Below the pieces are notes generated by a model, which was not told the DNA's origin, searched no databases, and was given only the letters and a program-made list of their open reading frames with translations. From contig CALFXR010000009.1 in assembly GCA_937958475.1 (NCBI GenBank), positions 1-18,986 on the forward strand: a DNA stretch of 18,986 nt, given 5' to 3'. A program made the position numbers and the translations under genes. The stretch is from an uncultured Mesorhizobium sp. Its GTDB lineage: Bacteria; Pseudomonadota; Alphaproteobacteria; Rhizobiales; Rhizobiaceae. This document shows, in pieces, positions 13,354-18,986 of this stretch; positions within the stretch are counted from its first letter, which is position 1; every line of letters begins with the position of its first letter.

Positions 13354-14571
13354 ATGGGCGGCGCGGTTTTCATTCTCGCGATCAACATGTCCGTCGCCGG
13401 GCTGCTGGCGGCCGCGTTCTTCGTCGTCGGCCTCTACGACCGCAGCCATTCCGCGTCGCGCTGGCTGGCCTCCGCCTATCTCTGCGGCGTCGCCTATTAC
13501 GCCGTCGAGGCCGCCATTCCCTTCTTCGACGATGCGACCGTTCCCGTCGTCGTCGGCTTCGCCGTGTTTCTTCTCGCCACAGTGCTCTTCAACGCCGGCA
13601 TTGCGCGGAAATACGGCGTGCCCTGCCCATGGCGCCTGATGGCGGTGCTGTTCGTCCTTTCGGTGACGGCGGTCGCAGCCGTGCAGGAGCTTCCGCGCCA
13701 GGCCTTTCCGCGCATGATGGCCTACCAGGCGCCGTTCGCCCTCATGCAGGTCATCGCCGTCGCCATGGTCCTGTCCAGGCGGGGGCGCAGGACGATCGAC
13801 ACCGCCTTCGCCGGGCTTCTCGCGGCAAGCGCGCTGCACTTCATCCTGAAGCCGTTCCTCGCCCAGGCGGTGGGCGGCTGGGGCGCCGACCCGCAGGCCT
13901 ATCTGCACAGCAACTACGCCCTGTTCTCGCAGACCGCCGGCGCCGTCTTCTCGATCGCGGTGGCGCTCACCATGCTCGTCATCCTCGTCCGCGACACATA
14001 CATCGAGATGGCGGCGCGCTCGGAGACCGACGCGTTGTCCGGCCTGCTCAACCGCCGCGGTTTCGAACGGCGCGCCGACGCGGCGATGATGGCCGCAGCC
14101 GACCAGAGGCTGCCGGTCTCGCTGGTCATCGCCGACATCGACAACTTCAAGTCGGTCAACGACACCTACGGTCACGCCGCCGGCGACAACGCCATCGCCG
14201 CCTTCGCCGCTTTCCTCCGCACGGTGGCGTCGGACCATCACGTCGCCGGCAGGATCGGCGGCGAGGAGTTCGCCATCGTCTTGCCCGGCACCAACCTGAT
14301 GGCCGCCCGGCTGTTCGCAGAAGGCGCGCGCAGCGCGCTCGCCGCCATGCCGGTGGAGGGTTTGCCCGAGAGCCGGCGGGTCACGGCCAGCTTCGGCGTC
14401 GCCGAACTCCTTCCCGGCGAGAACGCCTCGTCGCTGATGCGGCGTGCCGACGCGGCGCTCTACGAAGCCAAGGACAGCGGACGCGATTGCGTGCGCATCT
14501 CCGGCAACACGCCCTCGGCGAAGGACCGCGAGCTGCGTTCGGCCGGCCGCCGCGGCGGTCAGTCGCAGTAG
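13354..14571 (+). CDS. Membrane-bound diguanylate cyclase (GGDEF domain)
   Basis: This 405-residue protein makes cyclic-di-GMP from GTP. The N-terminal half is a sensor of about seven membrane helices (residues about 5-27, 36-54, 63-84, 93-111, 120-140, 150-170, 188-212), resembling MASE-type domains. A short linker, RDTYIEMAARSETDALSGLLNRRGF (213-237), leads into the GGDEF domain. The active-site motif is GGEEF (302-306), with DIDNFKSVNDTYGHAAGD (261-278) for metal and nucleotide binding. The usual RxxD inhibitory site five residues upstream is replaced by SDHH, so product inhibition at that site is not expected. I chose the ATG at 13354, just after AGAAGG; an ATG at 13333 would add seven residues. 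The 3' end overlaps the opposite-strand secreted-protein gene by 13 bp. The upstream 137 nt hold a small hairpin (13302-13317) but no clear promoter. Confidence 0.88.
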   Translation: MGGAVFILAINMSVAGLLAAAFFVVGLYDRSHSASRWLASAYLCGVAYYAVEAAIPFFDDATVPVVVGFAVFLLATVLFNAGIARKYGVPCPWRLMAVLFVLSVTAVAAVQELPRQAFPRMMAYQAPFALMQVIAVAMVLSRRGRRTIDTAFAGLLAASALHFILKPFLAQAVGGWGADPQAYLHSNYALFSQTAGAVFSIAVALTMLVILVRDTYIEMAARSETDALSGLLNRRGFERRADAAMMAAADQRLPVSLVIADIDNFKSVNDTYGHAAGDNAIAAFAAFLRTVASDHHVAGRIGGEEFAIVLPGTNLMAARLFAEGARSALAAMPVEGLPESRRVTASFGVAELLPGENASSLMRRADAALYEAKDSGRDCVRISGNTPSAKDRELRSAGRRGGQSQ

Positions 14572-14912
14572 TCGAGCGCCGGCTGCGGCACGACGTGGTC
14601 CGGCAGCCCGTACATGTAGCTGCGGCCCTTCAGCAGCACCGCCGGGCAGTTGCGCACGACGACGCGTCCGGGCTGGTACTCGATGACTGCCGGTTCGTCC
14701 GATCCGGTGTAGGCGCCGAGTTCCTTGGCGAGATGGCCTTCGCCGACGACGATGCGCTTGTAGCCCGCCGCGCTGTGGATGACGAGGTTGCCGAACGAAT
14801 CCGCATAGACGCGGTCGCGCACGCGGCTGTCGGCAGCGGCCTGCGAACCCAGCGCGACGACGGCGGCGCAGGCCAGCGCGCCCGCGATGGACATTCTTCC
14901 TCTGTCGAGCAT
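14559..14912 (-). CDS. Small secreted protein (117 aa), function unknown
   Basis: The protein begins with a signal peptide (MLDRGRMSIAGALACAAVVA, then LGSQAAAD), with probable cleavage after AAA at about residue 27. The mature 90 residues carry repeated short beta-like stretches: RDRVYADSFGNLVIHS, GYKRIVVGEG and VIEYQPGRVVVRNC. Two cysteines (Cys89, Cys116) could form a disulfide in the periplasm. The ATG at 14912 has AAGGAG 7 nt upstream, much better than the start at 14981 of the longer frame. A perfect CtrA-type box lies 45 nt upstream of the start codon, so expression may follow the cell cycle. The family is not recognised; small proteins with this layout are common and uncharacterised in rhizobia. 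The 3' end overlaps the diguanylate cyclase gene by 13 bp, tail to tail. Confidence 0.75.
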   Translation of the reverse strand: MLDRGRMSIAGALACAAVVALGSQAAADSRVRDRVYADSFGNLVIHSAAGYKRIVVGEGHLAKELGAYTGSDEPAVIEYQPGRVVVRNCPAVLLKGRSYMYGLPDHVVPQPALDYCD

Positions 14913-14956
14913 GAGCGTTCTCCTTCTCTCGCGAACGTCCCGTCCGGAGGGAGAAA

Positions 14957-14972
14957 TTAACCTTTTGTTAAC
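14957..14972 (+). promoter_or_regulatory. CtrA binding site (TTAA-N7-TTAAC)
   Basis: The sequence TTAACCTTTTGTTAAC is an exact match to the established full CtrA box of alphaproteobacteria, TTAA-N7-TTAA(C). It stands out in a very GC-rich window and is followed by a further CCTTTG, so both half sites extend as TTAACCTTT. It lies in the divergent region, 45 nt from the start of the secreted protein gene (minus) and 63 nt from that of the GNAT gene (plus). CtrA is the master cell-cycle response regulator and may activate or repress either gene. Confidence 0.6.
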
Positions 14973-15034
14973 CTTTGTCACGGGGTCCGGCGGTGCCGAT
15001 TGACAGACATGGTTAATTTTTCCATGGAGTGCTC

Positions 15035-15496
15035 ATGGCCGAGAACCACACCATCGACATCGGATTGCTCCGTCTGAAGGACGCGCTCGAACTGGCGCCG
15101 CTGCTCGCCGCCTACGCCCAGGCGCTGAAGCGCGGGGCGCCGAGGCGGCCCGACCTCTATTATGCCGAGACGCTGCTGCAGGATCGCGCCGCCGAGATCC
15201 TCGGCGCCCGCATCGACGGCAAGCTGGTCGGCTTCGCCATCTTCACCGACCTGCCGGAGCCGGTGTCGGGCATGCGCTGCGGCGCCTGCGACCACATCTA
15301 CGTCCACCACGACCATCGGGCGAAAGGCATCGCCAAGGCGCTGATCGATGTGCTCGCCGACCAGGCCGAGGAGCGCGGCTGGACCAAGCTCATCCTCAAC
15401 GCGCCGCGTCAGCCCGAGGACGGCCGCAAGCTCTATGAGCAGATCGCCGTGCCGGCGGACTTCTCCAGCTTCGTCCTGCGGTTCGACGGACGCTAG
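15035..15496 (+). CDS. GNAT family N-acetyltransferase
   Basis: This 153-residue protein is a GCN5-related acetyltransferase. The substrate-binding half includes ALELAPLLAAYAQAL (17-31). The core strand and acetyl-CoA loop are DHIYVHHDHRAKGIAKALIDVL (86-107), with the R-x-x-G-I-A pattern at 95-100. The C-terminal part is WTKLILNAPRQPEDGRKLYEQIA (116-138), with the usual LYE. The ATG at 15035 has GGAG 5 nt upstream; a GTG two codons earlier (15029) is possible. The leader holds TTGACA at 15000 without a good -10, and a short inverted repeat CATGG-N9-CCATG (15008-15026). The acceptor is unknown; a small-molecule amine or a protein N-terminus or lysine is possible. It is divergent from the secreted protein gene across the CtrA box, and a lipoprotein gene follows 51 nt downstream. 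Confidence 0.85.
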   Translation: MAENHTIDIGLLRLKDALELAPLLAAYAQALKRGAPRRPDLYYAETLLQDRAAEILGARIDGKLVGFAIFTDLPEPVSGMRCGACDHIYVHHDHRAKGIAKALIDVLADQAEERGWTKLILNAPRQPEDGRKLYEQIAVPADFSSFVLRFDGR

Positions 15497-15547
15497 GTCG
15501 GTGGCGGCATCCGCATCCGCTCTCTCTCGCCCTTCCGCGCGCCTGCG

Positions 15548-15922
15548 ATGACGCCCGTGATCGCGAAATCGCCGGCGGTGCGCTGCGGCCTGCGCGGGGC
15601 CTTCATGGTCGCGCTCGCGCTCGTCTCCGCTTGCGTCGACGAGCGCAGGCCCGCGCCGGCACCGGCCGCGGCCGCGGCCGGCGTCGTCGCTGCGCCGTCG
15701 GTCGCCGGCACCTACGATTGCGGCGAGGACGGACGCATCCAGGTCGAGTTCTTCGGCGACCGGGTTCGCGTCGCCGAGGCCGACGGCTCGACCGTCGAAC
15801 TGCCCGCCTCGCCGCCCGGCCAGCGCAACCGATTCGGCGAAGACCTCTCGGCGATCGTCATCGAGGGGCGCGAGGCGCTCTACATGCGGGCCCGCCGCGA
15901 GCCGTGGACCTGCCTGCGCTGA
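15548..15922 (+). CDS. MliC-like lipoprotein (possible lysozyme inhibitor)
   Basis: The 124-residue protein has an N-terminal signal with a lipobox, VSAC at residues 26-29, so Cys29 is probably lipidated and anchored in the membrane. An Ala/Pro linker (34-50) leads to a small beta domain. It runs VAGTYDCGEDGRIQVEFFGD (52-71), then STVELPASPPGQRNRFGEDL (81-100), then IVIEGREALYMRARREPWTC (103-122). The pattern of Tyr-x-Cys, Gly-rich turn, V-x-F, a VxLP stretch, an E/K-G-x-x-A motif and a terminal Cys resembles MliC/PliC inhibitors of C-type lysozyme, with Cys58 and Cys122 able to form the usual disulfide. The match is by pattern only. The start may be the ATG at 15605 (MVALALVSAC), since neither ATG has a clear ribosome site. 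It probably follows the GNAT gene in one transcript. Confidence 0.7.
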   Translation: MTPVIAKSPAVRCGLRGAFMVALALVSACVDERRPAPAPAAAAAGVVAAPSVAGTYDCGEDGRIQVEFFGDRVRVAEADGSTVELPASPPGQRNRFGEDLSAIVIEGREALYMRARREPWTCLR

Positions 15923-15940
15923 GCTGCATCGCGCTGCAGC
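15923..15940 (+). terminator. Weak hairpin after the MliC-like lipoprotein gene
   Basis: GCTGCA (15923-15928) and TGCAGC (15935-15940) form a 6-bp stem directly after the stop codon. The following bases (GCACATAAAT) are not a T run, so termination is doubtful. The rest of the 212-nt gap up to sdhC is relatively AT-rich and holds the sdh promoter candidate. Confidence 0.2.
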
Positions 15941-16026
15941 GCACATAAATCGGTTCAGCGCCGGCGACGCCTCGGCGATCATATCGATTGAAACTAAATT
16001 GATGGCGGCAAAGGCTTTTTCCGGCT

Positions 16027-16055
16027 TTGACGCGGTGCGGAAAGCGCATTAGAAA
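16027..16055 (+). promoter_or_regulatory. Likely housekeeping promoter of the sdh operon
   Basis: TTGACG (16027-16032) and TAGAAA (16050-16055) are separated by an ideal 17 nt. Transcription would begin near 16062, leaving a leader of about 70 nt before the sdhC ATG. An AT-rich block just upstream (15981-16022) could help as an UP element or hold a regulator site. The -35 is five of six matches and the -10 four of six. Confidence 0.5.
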
Positions 16056-16134
16056 GCGGCAGTCCGAAGTCGCATCCGGGCGCGTCCATGCCGTTTTCGG
16101 GGTCGCCTCCTGGGACCTCGACCCTGGGGGAGCC

Positions 16135-16533
16135 ATGAGCCGATCACCAGCCACCCGCCAGCGACCGCTGTCGCCGCACCTCACCATATACCGGTGGCCG
16201 ATCACCATGACGGTGTCGATCCTGCATCGCATCACCGGCGGGGCGCTCTATGTCGGCATGCTTCTGATCGCCTGGTGGCTGATCGCTGCCGCCACGTCGC
16301 GCGAGTATTTCGACTTCGTCAACGCCATCGTGACGTCGTGGTTCGGCATGCTGGTGCTGTTCGGCTTCACCCTCGCGCTGGTGCTCCACGCCGCCGGCGG
16401 CATCCGCCATCTCGTCTGGGACACCGGCGCCGCGCTCGAAAAGCGTGTCGCCTCGTCCTTCGCCTGGGGCAGCCTGTTCGGCTCCATCGTCGTCACGCTG
16501 CTCATCTGGGCAGTCTACTTCGTCGCCGGGTGA
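16135..16533 (+). CDS. sdhC: Succinate dehydrogenase cytochrome b556 subunit
   Basis: SdhC is a membrane anchor of complex II, which passes electrons from succinate oxidation to ubiquinone and helps hold heme b. The 132-residue protein has the family signature RPLSPHLTIYRW (10-21) and SILHRITG (28-35), where Ser28 and Arg32 belong to the quinone site. Three membrane helices follow (about 33-52, 65-88, 110-130). HAAGGIRHLVWD (85-96) contains the heme-ligand His85. A longer frame opens at 16027, but the conserved N-terminus begins at the ATG at 16135, preceded by GGGGGAG. It is the first gene of sdhC-sdhD-sdhA and ends 5 nt before sdhD. Confidence 0.95.
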   Translation: MSRSPATRQRPLSPHLTIYRWPITMTVSILHRITGGALYVGMLLIAWWLIAAATSREYFDFVNAIVTSWFGMLVLFGFTLALVLHAAGGIRHLVWDTGAALEKRVASSFAWGSLFGSIVVTLLIWAVYFVAG

Positions 16534-16538
16534 TCTCC

Positions 16539-16922
16539 ATGACCGACATGCGAACGCCCCTCAACAAGGTCCGCGGCCTGGGCTCGGCCCGCGAGGGCAC
16601 CGGCCATTTCTGGCGCATCCGCCTGTCCTCGATCGCGCTGCTGCCGCTGTCGCTGTTCGTCGTCGGCTGGGTCCTGTCGCTGGGCGGCGCCGGCTACGAT
16701 GCCGTGCGCGCCTCGCTGGCGCAGCCGCTGGTGGCGCTCGCCGTCGGCCTCTTCGTCGTGGTCAGCCTCGACCACATGCGGCTCGGCATGCAGATCATCA
16801 TCGAGGACTATTTTCACGCCGAGGGTTCGAAGCTCGCGCTTCTGATCCTCAACACGTTCTTCGTGGTGGTGCTCGGCGCGGCAAGCGTCTTCGCCATTCT
16901 CAAAATCGCTTTCGGAGGCTGA
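16539..16922 (+). CDS. sdhD: Succinate dehydrogenase hydrophobic membrane anchor
   Basis: SdhD is the second membrane anchor of complex II and completes the heme b and quinone pocket. The 127-residue protein starts MTDMRTPLNKVRGLGSAREG, the usual alphaproteobacterial opening, followed by HFWRIRLSSIALLPL. Three membrane helices lie at about 32-49, 62-79 and 100-122. HMRLGMQIIIEDY (79-91) carries the likely heme-ligand His79 and the Asp90-Tyr91 pair of the quinone site. It begins 5 nt after sdhC and ends 3 nt before the sdhA GTG start, so the three genes form one operon. Its 3' end contains the ribosome site for sdhA. Confidence 0.94.
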   Translation: MTDMRTPLNKVRGLGSAREGTGHFWRIRLSSIALLPLSLFVVGWVLSLGGAGYDAVRASLAQPLVALAVGLFVVVSLDHMRLGMQIIIEDYFHAEGSKLALLILNTFFVVVLGAASVFAILKIAFGG

Positions 16923-16925
16923 AGG

Positions 16926-18755
16926 GTGGCCAACGTTCACAAGCCGGGCGGCGCATATAGCTTCGTCGACCACAAGTTCGACGTCGTCGTCGTCGGCGCA
17001 GGCGGCGCCGGCCTGCGCGCCACGCTCGGCATGGCCGAGCAGGGGCTGAAGACGGCCTGCATCACCAAGGTGTTTCCGACGCGCTCGCACACGGTCGCCG
17101 CCCAGGGCGGCATCGCCGCCTCGCTGCAGAACATGGGCCCGGATTCGTGGCAGTGGCACATGTACGACACCGTCAAGGGGTCGGACTGGCTGGGCGACGT
17201 CGACGCCATGGAGTACCTCGCCCGCGAGGCGCCGGCCGCCGTCTACGAACTCGAGCACTACGGCGTGCCGTTCAGCCGCACCGAGGAAGGCAAGATCTAC
17301 CAGCGCCCCTTCGGCGGCCACATGATGAACTTCGGCGACGGCCCGCCCGTGCAGCGCACCTGCGCGGCCGCCGACCGCACCGGCCACGCCATCCTGCACA
17401 CGCTCTACGGCCAGTCGCTGAAGAACAATGCCCAGTTCTTCATCGAGTATTTCGCCCTCGACCTGATCATGGCGCCCGACGGCGCCTGCACCGGCGTCGT
17501 CGCCTGGAACCTCGACGACGGCACCATCCACCGCTTCTCGGCCAAGATGGTCGTACTCGCCACCGGCGGCTACGGCCGCGCCTATTTCTCGGCGACGTCG
17601 GCGCACACCTGCACCGGCGACGGCAACGGCATGATCGCGCGGGCCGGCCTGCCGCTCCAGGACATGGAGTTCGTGCAGTTCCACCCGACCGGCATCTACG
17701 GCGCCGGCTGCCTGATCACCGAGGGCGCGCGCGGCGAGGGCGGCTATCTCGTCAACTCCGAGGGCGAGCGCTTCATGGAGCGCTACGCGCCGTCGGCGAA
17801 GGACCTCGCCTCGCGCGACGTCGTCTCGCGCTGCATGACGCTGGAGATCCGCGACGGCCGCGGCGTCGGCAAGGCGAAGGACCACATCTTCCTGCACCTC
17901 GACCATCTCGACCCGGCGGTGCTCGCCGAGCGGCTGCCCGGCATCTCGGAATCGGCGAAGATCTTCGCCGGCGTCGACGTCACCCGCGAGCCGATCCCGG
18001 TGCTGCCGACCGTACACTACAACATGGGCGGCATCCCGACCAACTACTGGGGCGAGGTGCTCAACCCGACCGAGGGCGAGCCCGACCGGGTCACGCCCGG
18101 CCTGATGGCCGTCGGCGAGGCTGGCTGCGCTTCCGTCCACGGCGCCAACCGTCTCGGCTCCAATTCGCTGATCGACCTCGTCGTCTTCGGCCGCGCCGCC
18201 GCCATCCGCGCCGGCCAGGTCGTCGACCGCAACGCGCCTGTGCCGGCGCCGGACGCTGCGTCGGTCGAGAAGATCATGGACCGCTTCGACCGGCTCCGCC
18301 ACGCCAATGGCGGCACGCCGACGGCGGCGCTGCGCGAGAAGATGCAGCGCACCATGCAGGAGGACGCCGCGGTGTTCCGCACGCAGGAGTCGCTCGAAAG
18401 CGGCTGCCGGCGCATGTCGGCCCTGTGGCAGGAACTCCCCGACCTCAAGGTCACCGACCGCTCGATGATCTGGAACTCCGACCTCGTCGAGACGCTGGAG
18501 CTGGAGAACCTGATGGCCTGCGCCATCACCACGGTCCACGGCGCCGAGGCGCGCAAGGAGAGCCGCGGCGCGCACGCCCGCGAGGACTTCTCCAAGCGTG
18601 ACGACGTCAACTGGCGCAAGCACACGCTGTCGCGTCTGGATGCCGCCGGCAACGTCACGCTGACCTACCGCCCGGTGCACACCGACACCATGCTGCCGGT
18701 CGGGCAGGGCGGCATCGATCCGGCCAAGATCGCGCCCAAGGCGCGGGTGTATTAG
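16926..18755 (+). CDS. sdhA: Succinate dehydrogenase flavoprotein subunit
   Basis: SdhA oxidises succinate to fumarate through covalently bound FAD on the cytoplasmic face of complex II. The 609 residues are full length. The FAD-binding Rossmann motif is VVVGAGGAGLRA (21-32). The covalent FAD site is His55 in TRSHTVAAQGG. Active-site residues fit the family: His253 in FHPTGIYG, Arg297 in LASRDVVSR, His364 in HYNMGGIPTN and Arg409 in GANRLGSNSL. The C-terminal helical domain ends with the normal REDFSKRDDVNWRKH and KARVY. Translation starts at a GTG with GGAGG 7 nt upstream, inside the end of sdhD. The iron-sulfur subunit gene sdhB is expected next, but 27 nt after the stop an unrelated antitoxin gene begins. 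Confidence 0.97.
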   Translation: MANVHKPGGAYSFVDHKFDVVVVGAGGAGLRATLGMAEQGLKTACITKVFPTRSHTVAAQGGIAASLQNMGPDSWQWHMYDTVKGSDWLGDVDAMEYLAREAPAAVYELEHYGVPFSRTEEGKIYQRPFGGHMMNFGDGPPVQRTCAAADRTGHAILHTLYGQSLKNNAQFFIEYFALDLIMAPDGACTGVVAWNLDDGTIHRFSAKMVVLATGGYGRAYFSATSAHTCTGDGNGMIARAGLPLQDMEFVQFHPTGIYGAGCLITEGARGEGGYLVNSEGERFMERYAPSAKDLASRDVVSRCMTLEIRDGRGVGKAKDHIFLHLDHLDPAVLAERLPGISESAKIFAGVDVTREPIPVLPTVHYNMGGIPTNYWGEVLNPTEGEPDRVTPGLMAVGEAGCASVHGANRLGSNSLIDLVVFGRAAAIRAGQVVDRNAPVPAPDAASVEKIMDRFDRLRHANGGTPTAALREKMQRTMQEDAAVFRTQESLESGCRRMSALWQELPDLKVTDRSMIWNSDLVETLELENLMACAITTVHGAEARKESRGAHAREDFSKRDDVNWRKHTLSRLDAAGNVTLTYRPVHTDTMLPVGQGGIDPAKIAPKARVY

Positions 18756-18782
18756 GATTAGCACAGTCCGTTTGGAGTGCCG

Positions 18783-18986
18783 ATGATGGATACGCTGACG
18801 ATTACCGATCTTGAGGAAACGACGGTTGATTCGCTGCGCAAGGTTGCCGCGGAAAGCGGCAATACGCTGGAACAGGCTGCTGCCATGTTGATCCGCTCGG
18901 GTCTGGCGCGCAGTCAGAGCCTGAGCCGCTGGGAGCGCGCGGCCGCAATTCGCGCAATGACGCCGAAGGGCGTGACGCAGACCGAT
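18783..18986 (+). CDS. Partial FitA/VapB-like ribbon-helix-helix antitoxin
   Basis: The frame is open to the right edge (68 residues seen). Residues about 3-42 (TLTITDLEETTVDSLRKVAA, then ESGNTLEQAAAMLIRSGLAR) form a strand-helix-helix of the ribbon-helix-helix type, found in FitA- and VapB-like antitoxins. These repress their own operon and neutralise a PIN-domain RNase toxin. The later RAAAIRAMTPKGVTQTD resembles the toxin-binding tail of such antitoxins as I recall them. GGAG lies 5 nt before the first ATG and 8 nt before the second (18786). Nineteen of 67 codons after the first end in A or T, clearly more than in sdhA and the other neighbours, which suggests later acquisition. The toxin gene, if present, lies beyond the window. 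A free-standing ribbon-helix-helix regulator is the alternative. Confidence 0.72.
   Translation, partial: MMDTLTITDLEETTVDSLRKVAAESGNTLEQAAAMLIRSGLARSQSLSRWERAAAIRAMTPKGVTQTD

Noticed and set aside
15008..15026. CATGG-N9-CCATG inverted repeat before the GNAT gene as an operator
   Set aside because: The arms are only five bases long and there is no known regulator with this site; noted in the gene entry only.
16515..18764. A 749-residue open frame on the minus strand opposite sdhA and sdhD
   Set aside because: sdhA is unmistakable on the plus strand; long antisense frames are expected at this GC content, and the product is low-complexity Arg/Ala/Gly/Asp without any domain.

Overview
The window is about 19 kb of GC-rich, densely coding chromosome from an alphaproteobacterium, most likely Hyphomicrobiales (Mesorhizobium/Phyllobacteriaceae-like). 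The grounds are the gene set and order (rimM-trmD ... rplS ... leuC ... sdhC-sdhD-sdhA), very high third-position GC, alphaproteobacterial protein signatures, and a perfect CtrA-type box. The placement is inferred from recalled families and gene order; no search was run. No rRNA, tRNA, CRISPR array or insertion sequence was seen.

Layout. 1-2907 (minus strand): a partial one-pass membrane protein, a 64-residue exported peptide, a TraB/GumN-family protein and the tyrosine recombinase xerC. 3018-5903: rimM and trmD overlap by 4 nt, a TauE/SafE-type exporter gene runs against them on the minus strand, and rplS follows after a 320-nt gap and ends at a textbook terminator. 6140-8871: a tight four-gene run of amino-acid-binding protein, GNAT acetyltransferase, ABC permease and METTL27-like methyltransferase, with no ATPase gene. 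8885-10987 (minus): a PAS-PAS-GGDEF-EAL cyclic-di-GMP protein. 11052-11368: two probable small genes, followed by leuC (11435-12847) and a strong hairpin. 12905-15922: a small conserved hypothetical gene, a membrane diguanylate cyclase, a small secreted protein, a CtrA-like box, a second GNAT and an MliC-like lipoprotein. 16135-18755: sdhC, sdhD and sdhA of succinate dehydrogenase. The last 204 bases begin a ribbon-helix-helix antitoxin whose codon use differs from its neighbours.

Functionally the window mixes housekeeping genes (ribosome maturation and tRNA modification, ribosomal protein L19, leucine biosynthesis, TCA cycle/complex II, chromosome dimer resolution) with accessory functions (cyclic-di-GMP signalling, amino-acid uptake with attached modifying enzymes, envelope proteins). 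No wholly new defence or mobile system is evident. The most interesting points are the probable toxin-antitoxin module sitting where sdhB is expected, the transporter/acetyltransferase/methyltransferase operon, the CtrA box in a divergent promoter region, paired stress-sigma-like promoter motifs at the left end, and two small genes upstream of leuC.
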